A stretch of DNA of 64,000 nt from Hypericibacter sp049323455 (GTDB lineage Bacteria; Pseudomonadota; Alphaproteobacteria; Dongiales; Dongiaceae). Below are positions 16,859-25,918 of this stretch, piece after piece (the first letter of the stretch is position 1; each line of letters begins with the position of its first letter). Where the stretch lies: assembly GCA_049323455.1 (NCBI GenBank), contig JBMONF010000024.1, positions 32,845-96,844 on the forward strand, given 5' to 3'. Below the pieces are notes generated by a model. The model was not told the DNA's origin. It saw nothing but the letters and a program-made list of their open reading frames with translations, and searched no databases. The translations under genes and the position numbers were made by a program.

Positions 16859-18250
16859 ATGGCTCAAGCCGCTCTTCGCAACTCGACCGCCGAATGGCAG
16901 GCGCAGGACCTCGCCCATCATCTCCATCCCTTCACCGACCAGCATGCGCTGCCGGGCCACGGCGTGCGCGTCATCACGCGCGCCGAGGGAACCTATTGCT
17001 ACGATTCCGAAGGGCGCCGCCTGCTCGACGGCTTCGCCGGGCTCTGGTGCGTCAATGTCGGCTATGGCCGCAAGGAGCTGGCCAAGGTCGCCTACGACCA
17101 GATGATCGAGCTGCCCTACTACAACACCTTCTTCAAGACCACGACGCCGCCGGCGGCCGAGCTGTCGAAGATCCTGGCCGACGTCACGCCCAAAGGGCTC
17201 GCCCACGTCTTCTACGGCCTCTCGGGCTCGGACGCGAACGACACCATCGCCCGCATGGTCCGGCACTACTGGAACATCGTGGGCAAGCCCAGCAAGAAGA
17301 CCATCATCAGCCGGCACAACGCCTATCACGGCTCGACCATGGTCGCGGCCTCGATGGGCGGCATGAAGTACATGCACGAGATCGACAACCTGCCGCTGCC
17401 GGGCTTCGTCCACATCCGCCAGCCCTACTGGTATGGCGAGGGCGGCGACCTCGCGCCAGCGGAGTTCGGGCGCATGGCCGCCCAGGCGCTCGAGGAGAAG
17501 ATCCTGGAGCTCGGGCCCGACAACTGCGCCGCCTTCATCGGCGAGCCGATCCAGGGGGCGGGCGGCGTCGTCATCCCGCCCGAGACCTACTGGCCCGAGA
17601 TCCAGCGCATCTGCCGGAAGTACGACCTCCTGCTGATCGCCGACGAGGTGATCTGCGGCTTCGGGCGCACGGGCTACTGGTTCGCCTCCGAGTATTTCAA
17701 GATCGAGCCGGACTTCATGACGCTGGCCAAGGGCCTGACCTCGGGCTATCTGCCGCTCTCGGCCGTGATGGTCGGCGATCGGGTGGCCAACGTGATCGCC
17801 GGCGAGAGGGGCGGCGAGTTCAACCACGGCTACACCTACTCCGGCCATCCCGTCTCCTGCGCGGTCGCGATCGAGAACATCCGCATCCTGCGCGAGGAAG
17901 GGTTGATCGAGCGTGTGCATGAGGAGACCGGGCCCTATCTGGCCGAGCGGCTGCAGGAGCTGAAGGCGCACCCGCTAGTGGGCGAGGTCCGCAGCCTCGG
18001 CCTGGTCGGGGCGATCGAGCTCGTCAAGGACAAGGCCAAGCGCCAGTTCTTCGACCCGATCGGCGAGGTCGGCACGATCTGCCGCGACCACTGCTTCAAG
18101 ATCGGGCTCGTGATGCGCGCCACGCGCGACACCATGCTGCTCTCCCCGCCGCTGGTCTGGACTCGCGGCCATGTGGACGAGTTCATGGAGCTCGCCCGCA
18201 AGGCGCTCGACCTGACGCTGGCCGACGTGAAGAAGAAGGGCTGGCTCTGA
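16859..18250 (+). CDS. spuC: Class-III aminotransferase, putrescine/polyamine--pyruvate transaminase-like
   Basis: 463 residues. PLP enzyme of the omega-amine:pyruvate group. Motifs include GLWCVNVGYGRKEL, FYGLSGSDANDT, RHNAYHGST, the PLP aspartate LLIADEVICGFGRTG, and the Schiff-base lysine in TLAKGLTSGYLPLSAV. The start follows a GGAAGGA site by 8 bp. SpuC-like proteins transfer the amino group of putrescine or cadaverine to pyruvate. Its position after a PuuA-like ligase supports amine catabolism, but the natural amine is not provable from sequence. Confidence 0.87.
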   Translation: MAQAALRNSTAEWQAQDLAHHLHPFTDQHALPGHGVRVITRAEGTYCYDSEGRRLLDGFAGLWCVNVGYGRKELAKVAYDQMIELPYYNTFFKTTTPPAAELSKILADVTPKGLAHVFYGLSGSDANDTIARMVRHYWNIVGKPSKKTIISRHNAYHGSTMVAASMGGMKYMHEIDNLPLPGFVHIRQPYWYGEGGDLAPAEFGRMAAQALEEKILELGPDNCAAFIGEPIQGAGGVVIPPETYWPEIQRICRKYDLLLIADEVICGFGRTGYWFASEYFKIEPDFMTLAKGLTSGYLPLSAVMVGDRVANVIAGERGGEFNHGYTYSGHPVSCAVAIENIRILREEGLIERVHEETGPYLAERLQELKAHPLVGEVRSLGLVGAIELVKDKAKRQFFDPIGEVGTICRDHCFKIGLVMRATRDTMLLSPPLVWTRGHVDEFMELARKALDLTLADVKKKGWL

Positions 18251-18282
18251 GAGAAGTTCTGTTCGCTGGAATCATAATCCAT

Positions 18283-18500
18283 CGTCGTTCCCGCGAAAGC
18301 GCCAGGGCATGCACACAACTTCGGTTTTTATTCGTCGTCCCAGACGCTAGGCGAGCCCAAAGCCCGTAAGGGCTTTGGCATTGCGAGCCTTGCGATCTGG
18401 GACCCATGGCGACACCAAGCGTGGCATCAACATGGGTCCCCGCTTTCGCGGGGACGACAAAATATATGTGCATGCCCTAGCGAGAAAGCGGGGGCGACGA
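18283..18500. repeat. Composite palindromic element (nested REP-like units)
   Basis: Outer arms of about 34 bp (18283-18316 and 18467-18500) are imperfect inverted copies sharing GGGCATGCACA. Between them lie a 67-bp hairpin (18337-18403, outer stem GTCCCAGA/TCTGGGAC, inner stem CCAAAGCCC/GGGCTTTGG) and a further unit around CCCCGCTTTCGCGGGG (18438-18453). It fills the space between two aminotransferase genes and would be transcribed if they form an operon. Confidence 0.7.
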
Positions 18501-18544
18501 AGAGGTGCTCAAGCAGCGCCCGGACCGTCAAGGGAGGATCTCTC

Positions 18545-19942
18545 GTGCGCAACCTGAAATATGACGGCAAGGCCCTGTGGCGGATGGATCGCGACCACTA
18601 TGTCCATCCCTGGACCGACTTCGCCACCTTCAAGGAGACGGGCTCGGACGTCATTGCCGAGGGCGAAGGCATCTATGTCTACGACGCCGACGGCAAGCGC
18701 TATATCGACGGCATCGGGGGCTTGTGGTGTGTCAATATCGGCTATGGCCGCGAGGAGATGGCGCAGGCCCTGGCCGAGCAGGCGCGGCGCATTTGCTACT
18801 ACTCGACCTTCACGCACCTGACCACACCGCCCGCGGCCGAGCTGGCGGCGAAGCTCGCGCAACTGGCACCTGGGCCGCTCAACCATGTCTTCTACACGAC
18901 CGGCGGCTCGGAATCGAACGACAGCGCCGTGCGCATCGTCTCCTTCTATTTCAACCGCCTCGGCAAGACCAAAAAGAAGAAGATCATCGCACGGCTCGAC
19001 GGCTATCACGGCTCGACGCTGCTCACCGCCAGCATCACCGGCGTGATGTTCGACCGCATCGGCTTCGACACCATCGACGGGCTGGTGCACCACGTCCCCT
19101 GCCCCAACCCCTACCGCCGGCCGGACGGCATGACGGTCGAGGCGTTCTGCGACCAGTGCGTGGCCGACCTCGAAAACAAGATCCTCGAGCTCGGACCCGA
19201 GAACGTCGCCATGTTCTTCGCCGAGCCGATCATGGGTGCGGGCGGCGTGATCGTGCCGCCGCCGGGCTACCACAAGCGCACCCAGGAAGTGTGCAACAAG
19301 TACGGCGTGATCTACATCTCCGACGAGGTCGTGACCGGCTTCGGTCGGCTCGGCCATTTCTTCGCTTCCAAGGACCGCTTCGACCTGCAGCCCGACATCA
19401 TCACCACCGCCAAGGGCATCACTTCGGGCTATCAGCCGCTGGGCGCCATTCTGCTGCCGGACTTCATCTACGAGGTCATCAGCGTGCCCCAGGAGAAGGG
19501 CGCGATGTTCACCAACGGCTTCACCTATTCGGGCCATCCGATCGCCTGCGCGGCGGGCTTGAAGAACATCGAGATCATGGAGCGCGAGGACATTTGCGGC
19601 CATGTGCGCAAGGTCGGGCCCTATTTCCAGAAGCAGCTCGAGACGCTCTACGACCTGCCGATCGTGGGCGACGTGCGCGGCAGCCATTTCATGCTCTGCG
19701 TCGAGTTCGTGGCAGACCAGCGGACCAAGGCGCTGCTGCCGCCCGAGGCTGCGATCGGCCTGCGCATCGCACGGCTGGCGCAGGAGCGCGGCGCCATTGT
19801 GCGGCCCATCGGCCACCTCAACGTGATGTCGCCGCCCCTCACCATGACCAGGGAGCAGGTGGACGAGCTGGTGGCGATCCTGCGCGAGAGCGCACGCCTC
19901 GCGATGGACGAGCTCAAGCGCGAGGGCTTGTGGAACGGATGA
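18545..19942 (+). CDS. Class-III (omega) aminotransferase
   Basis: 465 residues, GTG start 8 bp after a GGGAGG site. Motifs: GLWCVNIGYGREEM, FYTTGGSESNDSAV, RLDGYHGST, PLP aspartate VIYISDEVVTGFGRLG, lysine in TTAKGITSGYQPLGA. It is a paralogue of the preceding aminotransferase gene; the two share block order but diverge in substrate-binding segments, so they probably handle different amines (for example taurine, beta-alanine or polyamine derivatives). Separated from the first by a palindromic repeat cluster. Specific substrate unknown. Confidence 0.85.
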   Translation: MRNLKYDGKALWRMDRDHYVHPWTDFATFKETGSDVIAEGEGIYVYDADGKRYIDGIGGLWCVNIGYGREEMAQALAEQARRICYYSTFTHLTTPPAAELAAKLAQLAPGPLNHVFYTTGGSESNDSAVRIVSFYFNRLGKTKKKKIIARLDGYHGSTLLTASITGVMFDRIGFDTIDGLVHHVPCPNPYRRPDGMTVEAFCDQCVADLENKILELGPENVAMFFAEPIMGAGGVIVPPPGYHKRTQEVCNKYGVIYISDEVVTGFGRLGHFFASKDRFDLQPDIITTAKGITSGYQPLGAILLPDFIYEVISVPQEKGAMFTNGFTYSGHPIACAAGLKNIEIMEREDICGHVRKVGPYFQKQLETLYDLPIVGDVRGSHFMLCVEFVADQRTKALLPPEAAIGLRIARLAQERGAIVRPIGHLNVMSPPLTMTREQVDELVAILRESARLAMDELKREGLWNG

Positions 19943-19970
19943 GCGACGGCCGCGGCGTCATCGCAAGAAT

Positions 19971-20055
19971 GGCCTCATCCTGAGCCTGTCGAAGGATGAG
20001 GCCGCGCAATTCGCGCTCGGCAGCCCCTCATGCTTCGACAAGCTCAGCATGAGGG
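19971..20055. repeat. Pair of class B REP-like palindromes
   Basis: Two hairpins, 19971-20003 (GGCCTCATCC ... GGATGAGGCC) and 20025-20055 (CCCTCATGCT ... AGCATGAGGG), each with the core CTGTCGAAG or CTTCGACAAG. They lie between the convergent aminotransferase and parC genes, where they may also serve as a bidirectional terminator. Confidence 0.75.
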
Positions 20056-20082
20056 AACATCGGCGAACGCCTCGGCCGTTTG

Positions 20083-22326
20083 CTACACGAACTTGTTCGC
20101 GCGCGGGAAGCCTTGCGGCGGCAGGCGGCCGGCCTGGGCCCTGAGGCCGATCCAGTCCTTGAGGTCGGTCTCGGTGCGGGTGCGCTCGCCCGAGCGCCAG
20201 GTGAGGCCTTCCTTGAGGGTGAAGGCCTTCACGTCGGAGAGGCCGCCATCCTTGTATTTCTGCAGGATCACGCCGCGCCCGCGCGTCATCTCGGGCAGCT
20301 CCTCGAGCTTGAAGAGCAGGAGCTTGCGGTTCTCGCCGATGACGGCGACATGGTCGGCCCCCTCCTCCACGAAGGCCAAGGCCGCCGCCTCCTCGCCCTC
20401 GGCGAGGTTCAGCACCTGCTTGCCGGCGCGGGTCTGGGCCACGACCTCCTCCTCGGGCACCACGAAGCCTCGGCCCGCGCTCGAGGCCACGATCAGCTTG
20501 CGGCCCGGCTTGTGCACGAACATCGCCACCGGCTCCGTCTGCTCGCCGAGGTCGATCATGAGCTTCAGCGGCTCGCCGTGGCCGCGCCCGCCCGGCAGCT
20601 TGTCGACGCCCACCGTGTAGAAGCGGCCGTTGGTGGCGAAGACGATCAGCTTGTCGGTGGTCTCGGCCAGGAGATGGAAGCGCGGCCGGTCGCCCTCCTT
20701 GAACTTGATCTCGCCATTGGCCTCGACATGACCTTTCAGCGCGCGCACCCAGCCCTTGGCCGAGCAGACCACCGTGACCGGCTCGCGCTCGACCATCGCC
20801 TCCATCGGGATCTCGATCTCGGGCAAGGCGGCCCCCAGCTCGGTGCGCCGGCGCCCGAGCTCGGTCTTGGGGCCGAAGCGCTTCTTGACCTCGGCGAGCT
20901 CACCGGCGATGCGATCCCACTGCTTGCCTTCGTCCTTGACGAGGCCGCGCAGGCTCTTGCGCTCGGCCGTGAGGTCCGCATGCTCCTTGCGGATCTCGAT
21001 CTCCTCGAGCTTGCGCAGGGCGCGCAGGCGCATGTTGAGGATGGCGTCGGCCTGGAGCTCGGAGAGCTCCCACTTCTTCATCATCTTCGCTTTGGGATCG
21101 TCCTCCCGGCGGATGATGCGGATCACCTCGTCGAGGTTGAGATAGGCGACGATGAGGCCGTCCAGCACTTCGAGCCGGCGGTCGATCTCGGCCAGCCGGT
21201 GGCGGCTACGACGCAACAGCACCTCGCGCCGATGATCGAGGAAAGCGTGCAGGACCTCCGGCAGCGACATGACGCGCGGCGTGTGGCCGGCGTCGAGCAG
21301 GTTCATGTTGAGGCCGAAGCGGATCTCGAGATCGGTCTGGCGGAAGAGCTGCTCCATCAGATGGTCTGGGTCGACGTTGCGGCTCTTGGGCTCGAGCACA
21401 ATGCGCACGTCGGTCGTGGACTCGTCATGCACGTCGTCGAGCAGCGGCAGCTTCTTCTGCTGCAAGAGGTCGGCAATGCGCTCGATCAGCCGCGACTTCG
21501 CCACCTGATAGGGAATCTCGGTGACGACCGCCCGCCAGGCGCCGCCCTTGAGCTGCTCGACCGCCCAGCGCGCGCGCAGGCGGAAGGAGCCGCGGCCGGT
21601 CTTGTAGGCCTCGAGGATGGCGGCGCGGTCCTCGACCAGCACGCCGCCGGTCGGGAAGTCGGGCCCCGGCATCAGCTCGACCAGCTTGGCGACGGTGGCC
21701 TTGGGGAACTTGATGAGGTGGAGCGCCGCGTCGCAGATCTCGGCGACATTGTGCGGCGGGATCGAGGTCGCCATGCCGACGGCGATGCCTTGCGCGCCGT
21801 TGGCGAGCAGGTTCGGGAAGGCGCCCGGCAGCACCACCGGCTCGATGTGCTCGCCGTCGTAGGTGGGGCGGAAATCGACCGCGTCCTCGTCGATGCCCTC
21901 GAGCATCAGGGCCGCGACCTCGGTCAGGCGCGCCTCGGTGTAACGCATGGCCGCGGCGTTGTCGCCGTCGATATTGCCGAAATTGCCCTGGCCGTCGACC
22001 AGCGGATAGCGCTGCGCGAAATCCTGGGCCAGGCGTACCAATGCGTCGTAGATCGCGGTGTCGCCGTGCGGATGAAACTTACCGATGACGTCGCCGACCA
22101 CGCGCGCCGATTTCTTGTAGCCGGAGCCGGGATCGAGATGGAGCTGGCGCATCGCGTAGAGTAGCCGGCGATGCACGGGCTTGAGCCCGTCGCGCACATC
22201 GGGCAGCGAGCGCGACATGATGGTCGAGAGCGCATAGGCGAGATAGCGCTCGCTGAGCGCCTCGCTCAACGGCACCGGCTCGATGCGCTCCTGGATCAGG
22301 ACGGGGGGCTTGGCAGCCTTGGCCAT
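20083..22326 (-). CDS. parC: DNA topoisomerase IV subunit A
   Basis: Catalytic subunit that decatenates daughter chromosomes. 747 residues. The winged-helix region has LKPVHRRLLYAM and HPHGDTAIYDALV, and the catalytic tyrosine is Tyr129 in AAMRYTEARLT. The C-terminal half is a shorter set of beta-pinwheel repeats than in GyrA and lacks a GyrA box, which supports ParC. At positions matching E. coli Ser80 and Glu84 it has Thr90 and Asp94. Convergent with the upstream aminotransferase gene. Confidence 0.95.
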   Translation of the reverse strand: MAKAAKPPVLIQERIEPVPLSEALSERYLAYALSTIMSRSLPDVRDGLKPVHRRLLYAMRQLHLDPGSGYKKSARVVGDVIGKFHPHGDTAIYDALVRLAQDFAQRYPLVDGQGNFGNIDGDNAAAMRYTEARLTEVAALMLEGIDEDAVDFRPTYDGEHIEPVVLPGAFPNLLANGAQGIAVGMATSIPPHNVAEICDAALHLIKFPKATVAKLVELMPGPDFPTGGVLVEDRAAILEAYKTGRGSFRLRARWAVEQLKGGAWRAVVTEIPYQVAKSRLIERIADLLQQKKLPLLDDVHDESTTDVRIVLEPKSRNVDPDHLMEQLFRQTDLEIRFGLNMNLLDAGHTPRVMSLPEVLHAFLDHRREVLLRRSRHRLAEIDRRLEVLDGLIVAYLNLDEVIRIIRREDDPKAKMMKKWELSELQADAILNMRLRALRKLEEIEIRKEHADLTAERKSLRGLVKDEGKQWDRIAGELAEVKKRFGPKTELGRRRTELGAALPEIEIPMEAMVEREPVTVVCSAKGWVRALKGHVEANGEIKFKEGDRPRFHLLAETTDKLIVFATNGRFYTVGVDKLPGGRGHGEPLKLMIDLGEQTEPVAMFVHKPGRKLIVASSAGRGFVVPEEEVVAQTRAGKQVLNLAEGEEAAALAFVEEGADHVAVIGENRKLLLFKLEELPEMTRGRGVILQKYKDGGLSDVKAFTLKEGLTWRSGERTRTETDLKDWIGLRAQAGRLPPQGFPRANKFV

Positions 22327-22388
22327 GCGAAAGCGACCCTCCAGAATTGACGGCCTGTCTCGGCGCGAGAGAACGCTACTCCCTTTCT

Positions 22389-22450
22389 GTCACCCCCGGG
22401 CTTGACCCGGGGGTCCAGAGATGGATTGCCGGGTCAAGCCCGGCAATGAC
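22389..22450. repeat. Class C REP-like inverted pair upstream of parC
   Basis: Two adjoining palindromes in inverted orientation, with cores CCCCCGGGCTTGACCCGGGG and GCCGGGTCAAGCCCGGC, starting GTCA and ending TGAC. Same family as the repeats flanking the GIY-YIG gene at 25.9-26.3 kb. Confidence 0.75.
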
Positions 22451-22552
22451 GCGCAAAGGAAGCGCGCCTCGGCGCCAAGAGGCCTAGCTATGGTAGCGGC
22501 GGTTGGTCCGCGGTCAACGAATTGTGGGTTTTAGGGCAGATCGGGCGCCCTG

Positions 22553-23806
22553 TCACCAGCGCCGATCGACCCGATAGGGCGCCATGTCGAGGCCGGTGTC
22601 GCGCCCCGCCATGAGGTCCGCGATGAGCCGCCCGGTGATGGCGCCATAGGTCAGGCCCAGATGGCCGTGGCCGAAGGCGAAGAAGCAGTTGGGATGGCGG
22701 CCGGCGCCGATGACCGGCACGGAGTCGGGGACCGAGGGGCGGAAGCCCATCCATTCGGTCTTGCCCTCCTCCTTGAGGCCGGGAAAGACGGTGCGGCCGC
22801 GCTCCAGGAGAACCCGCGCGCGGTCGTAATTGGGCGGCAGGTCGAGGCCGCCCAATTCGACCGTGCCGGCGAAGCGCAGCCCATGCTCCAAGGGCGTGGC
22901 CACGAAGCCGTAATCGCCGATATGGATCGGCAGGTGCGGCATCACGGCCGGGTTGGGCAGCATGACGTGATAGCCGCGCTCGGTATCGAGCGGGACTTTG
23001 TGCCCGAGCATCTTGGTGAAAGGCTTCGACCAGGCGCCCGCCGCGATCACCACGGCATCGACCGCGTGGCTTGCCTTGTCGGTCTCGATCGCGCGGGGCC
23101 CGTTCGGGCTCATGGCGAAGCCCTTGACCGCCTCCTGCAGGATCGTGCCCCCGCACGCGACGAAATGGCGCGCCAGCTCCTGCACGAGCCGGAAATTGTT
23201 CACCGTATGCGCATGCTCGGGATAGAAGACGCCGTGCTTGAAGTCGGGCGCCAGGCTCGGCTCGAGCTGGCGCAGCTCGTGCTGGCCCAGGATGTCGAAC
23301 TTGACGCCGCGCCGTCGCGCCAACTCGAGCTCGTGCCGGGCCGAAGCGAAGCTCGCGTCGGTGCGATAGATACTGAGCCAGCCCTTCTCCTGCAGCATGT
23401 CGATAATGCCGGCCTCTCGCATCAGCGTCTTGAAGGCCGGGATCGATTCCTTCGACAGCGCGTGGAGCGCCATCGAGATCCGCTCGACCCGCGAGGGGGT
23501 GCTGGCGGCGACGAACTTGATCAGCCACGGCGCCAGCTTCGGCATGTAGCGCCAGCGGATCGCGAGCGGCCCCAGCGGATCCATCAGCATCTTCGGCACG
23601 CGCCAGAGAATGCCCGGCATGGCGACCGGCTCGCAGGAAGCGCCGGCGATGATCGCGGCGTTGCCCTTGGAGGTCCCTTCGCCGGGGGCCCCGCGGTCGA
23701 TCACGGTGACGCGGTGGCCGTCGCGCTGGAGGTAAAGCGCCGTGCAGATTCCGACGATGCCGGCGCCGACGACGCCGACATGACGGGGGTTGGCGGTGGC
23801 GGTCAT
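22553..23806 (-). CDS. FAD-dependent D-amino-acid dehydrogenase-like oxidoreductase
   Basis: 417 residues, DadA/DAO superfamily. The N-terminal dinucleotide-binding motif is VGVVGAGIVGICTALYLQRDG with the acidic end at VIDRGAPGEGTSKGNAAII. Further blocks: GHKVPLDTERGYHVMLP, GTVELGGLDLPP, and the C-terminal FAD motif FGHGHLGLTYGAITGRLIADL. Likely oxidises a D-amino acid, or a glutamylated amine in the manner of PuuB, at the membrane; the substrate cannot be assigned. Start chosen at MTATANPRHVGVVG; divergent from the lipoprotein gene. Confidence 0.85.
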   Translation of the reverse strand: MTATANPRHVGVVGAGIVGICTALYLQRDGHRVTVIDRGAPGEGTSKGNAAIIAGASCEPVAMPGILWRVPKMLMDPLGPLAIRWRYMPKLAPWLIKFVAASTPSRVERISMALHALSKESIPAFKTLMREAGIIDMLQEKGWLSIYRTDASFASARHELELARRRGVKFDILGQHELRQLEPSLAPDFKHGVFYPEHAHTVNNFRLVQELARHFVACGGTILQEAVKGFAMSPNGPRAIETDKASHAVDAVVIAAGAWSKPFTKMLGHKVPLDTERGYHVMLPNPAVMPHLPIHIGDYGFVATPLEHGLRFAGTVELGGLDLPPNYDRARVLLERGRTVFPGLKEEGKTEWMGFRPSVPDSVPVIGAGRHPNCFFAFGHGHLGLTYGAITGRLIADLMAGRDTGLDMAPYRVDRRW

Positions 23807-23971
23807 GAATGGGCCCTTCTCGATGCCGCCTATCGGGTAGAGGATGCGGGGTTTCGAATCAAGCCCGCGGGGGTGAAATCGTCCGCTTCTTGGCCACGCG
23901 CGAAGGTCTGCGACAATGAGGGCCGGCCCCGATAGGATATCCGCCCCTGACGCCGGGACCGGCACCCGCCG

Positions 23972-25129
23972 ATGGATGCGCTCACCGCCCTTCTGGCACG
24001 GCTCCTTCTGATCCTGCCTCTGATCCTCGCGGGATGCGTCGCGCCGGAGGACCAGGAAGCCGCGCGCGTGCTGCGGGATATCGCCGCGGGGCCGTACCCG
24101 AGCGAACTCAAGGAAACGACACCCCGGCCCGAGCGGATTACCCAACCGTTCACGGTCGAGGGGCGCCAAAGCATCGGCGATCTCTATCGCCCTTTGCAGC
24201 CGGTGGGGGCGCCGCTCGTGCTGGTTCCGGGCCTGAGCCCCGACGGCAAGGACGATGCCCGGCTCGTCGCCTTGGCCGAGACCCTGGCGCGGGCGCGCTT
24301 CCTGGTGCTGGTGCCGGACCTCGAGGCCGCGCGGCAGCTCAAGATCAGCCTTGACGACGCCCGCACGATCGGCGATGCGGCGATTCATCTCGCCCGGTTG
24401 ACACGCGCGGACGGGTTCGCCGGCGTCGGCATCGCAGCCATCTCCTACGCCGTCGGGCCGGCGATGATCGCGGCACTCGACCCGCGGGTCTCGCCGCATG
24501 TGAGCTTCGTCCTCGGCCTCGGCGGCTATTACGACAGCGAGCACATGATGACCTTCCTCACCACCGGCTTCTATCGCGAGCCCGGCGGCGGCATCTGGCG
24601 GCGGCACCGGACCAATCCGGCGGGCATGTGGGTCTTCGTGCTGAGCAATCTGGATCGGATCGAGAATCCGCAAGACCGGAGGAGGCTGCAGACCATGGCG
24701 GAGCGGCGGCTCGCCGATGCCGACGCGCCGATCGCAGATCTGGCCGCCGGACTGGGCCGGGAAGGCCGGGCGGTCTATGCCCTCCTCGCCAACCGCGATC
24801 CGGACAAGGTGCCCGGCCTGCTCGCCGCCCTGCCCGCGCCCATTCGCCACGATCTCGACGCCCTGTCGCTCAACAATTACGACCTGACCCCGCTCTCCGG
24901 GCGCGCCATCCTGATCCATGGCGAAGACGATCCCGTCATTCCCTATACCGAGAGCGAGGAGCTGGCGCGCGCCATCGGCAAGGCCGAGCTCTTCCTCGTG
25001 CCCGGTTTCTCCCATGTCGACAGAACGGCGGTGGGGCCCGCCGGACAGCTCGTGCTCATGCGGGCGATGCGCGCCCTGCTCGATCGCCGCCGTCCGCTCA
25101 AGCTCGCCGACGCGACAGCCGCTCGATGA
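23972..25129 (+). CDS. Alpha/beta-hydrolase-fold lipoprotein
   Basis: 385 residues. The signal peptide ends in a lipobox (LILAGC, acylated Cys22). The hydrolase fold shows LVLVPGLSPDGKDDARL, a nucleophile elbow around Ser158 written AAISYAVG (Ala replaces the usual Gly on both sides), a later ILIHGEDDPVIP with the acid, and the histidine in VPGFSHVDRT. The triad is thus complete although the elbow is unusual. Substrate unknown. The 3' end overlaps recO by 32 bp in convergent orientation. Confidence 0.75.
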   Translation: MDALTALLARLLLILPLILAGCVAPEDQEAARVLRDIAAGPYPSELKETTPRPERITQPFTVEGRQSIGDLYRPLQPVGAPLVLVPGLSPDGKDDARLVALAETLARARFLVLVPDLEAARQLKISLDDARTIGDAAIHLARLTRADGFAGVGIAAISYAVGPAMIAALDPRVSPHVSFVLGLGGYYDSEHMMTFLTTGFYREPGGGIWRRHRTNPAGMWVFVLSNLDRIENPQDRRRLQTMAERRLADADAPIADLAAGLGREGRAVYALLANRDPDKVPGLLAALPAPIRHDLDALSLNNYDLTPLSGRAILIHGEDDPVIPYTESEELARAIGKAELFLVPGFSHVDRTAVGPAGQLVLMRAMRALLDRRRPLKLADATAAR

Positions 25130-25835
25130 GGCGCCCGCGCGCCGGCGGCAGCGCGGCCCTGCCGGGCAGCGCCGCGAAGGCATGGCGCTCCAGAAAGAAG
25201 CCGGTGAGCGCCAACGCCTCGCGCAGGGCCGCCCCGTCGGCCGGCGCGGCCGGATCGCGCAGGAAGGCGGGCAGCGGCAGCAGCCGGTCGCGCCAGGGTT
25301 CGGCCGCCTCGGCCGCGACCGCCCGGCCGCTCTTGGGCGAGACGAAGGCAAGCCCCGCCGTGGCGCCGGTTAGCGCACAGGCCGAGAGATCGAGGCCGTA
25401 GCCCAGATCCGTGAGCAGGGCGAGCTCCCAGCGCGCATAGGCGGCCGGCCAATCGGGCGCGCCGCTCTCGAGGGCCGCGATGAGCGCGGCGAGCCCGTCA
25501 TAGACGCGCGGGTGCGGCTCGCGCTCGGGCAAGGCTGCTTCGGCCACGGCGAGCGCGGCCGAGAGTCCGGCCAAGCGGTCGGCGTCGTCGAGCAGGCGCG
25601 CGGCCGGGCAGTCGAGCAGCTCGCAGGTGAAATGGCCCAGATGCTCGGGCAGGCGGCCGCGCCAGGTCGCCAGCAGTCGGTTGCCCGGCTGATAGCGCCC
25701 GCCGGCCGAGCGGCTCATGCCGCCTTTGACCAGCCCCGCATGGCGGCCCTGCCCGCGCGTGAGCAGCGACACCACCGCCCCGCCCTCGCCGTGCGGGCGC
25801 GCCGCGAGCAGGATGCCTTCCTCATGCCATTCCAT
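25098..25835 (-). CDS. recO: DNA repair protein RecO
   Basis: Recombination mediator loading RecA at gaps with RecR. 245 residues, normal length. The N-terminal OB fold starts MEWHEEGILLAARPHGEGGAVVSLLT, followed by GRHAGLVKGG. The central helical region has a reduced zinc-site segment (LSACALTGATAGLAFVSPKSGRAV). It normally follows era directly; here it is separated from era by the GIY-YIG cassette on the opposite strand. Confidence 0.93.
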   Translation of the reverse strand: MEWHEEGILLAARPHGEGGAVVSLLTRGQGRHAGLVKGGMSRSAGGRYQPGNRLLATWRGRLPEHLGHFTCELLDCPAARLLDDADRLAGLSAALAVAEAALPEREPHPRVYDGLAALIAALESGAPDWPAAYARWELALLTDLGYGLDLSACALTGATAGLAFVSPKSGRAVAAEAAEPWRDRLLPLPAFLRDPAAPADGAALREALALTGFFLERHAFAALPGRAALPPARGRLIERLSRRRA

Positions 25836-25869
25836 GGGGGCGAACCCGGGAAATTAGGAAGTATTCCGT

Positions 25870-25900
25870 GTCATGCCCGGGCTTGACCCGGGCATCCAGA
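25870..25900 (+). repeat. Left 31-bp terminal inverted repeat of the GIY-YIG cassette (class C REP)
   Basis: Perfectly identical, in inverted orientation, to 26231-26261. Its core is the palindrome GCCCGGGCTTGACCCGGGC. It lies 18 bp before the GIY-YIG start codon. Confidence 0.85.
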
Positions 25901-25918
25901 TGCCGCCGAGTCAAGTCC

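Noticed and set aside
23845..23875. T-loop-like GTTTCGAATC sequence
   Set aside because: No acceptor, D-arm or anticodon arm can be placed around it, so it is not a tRNA.
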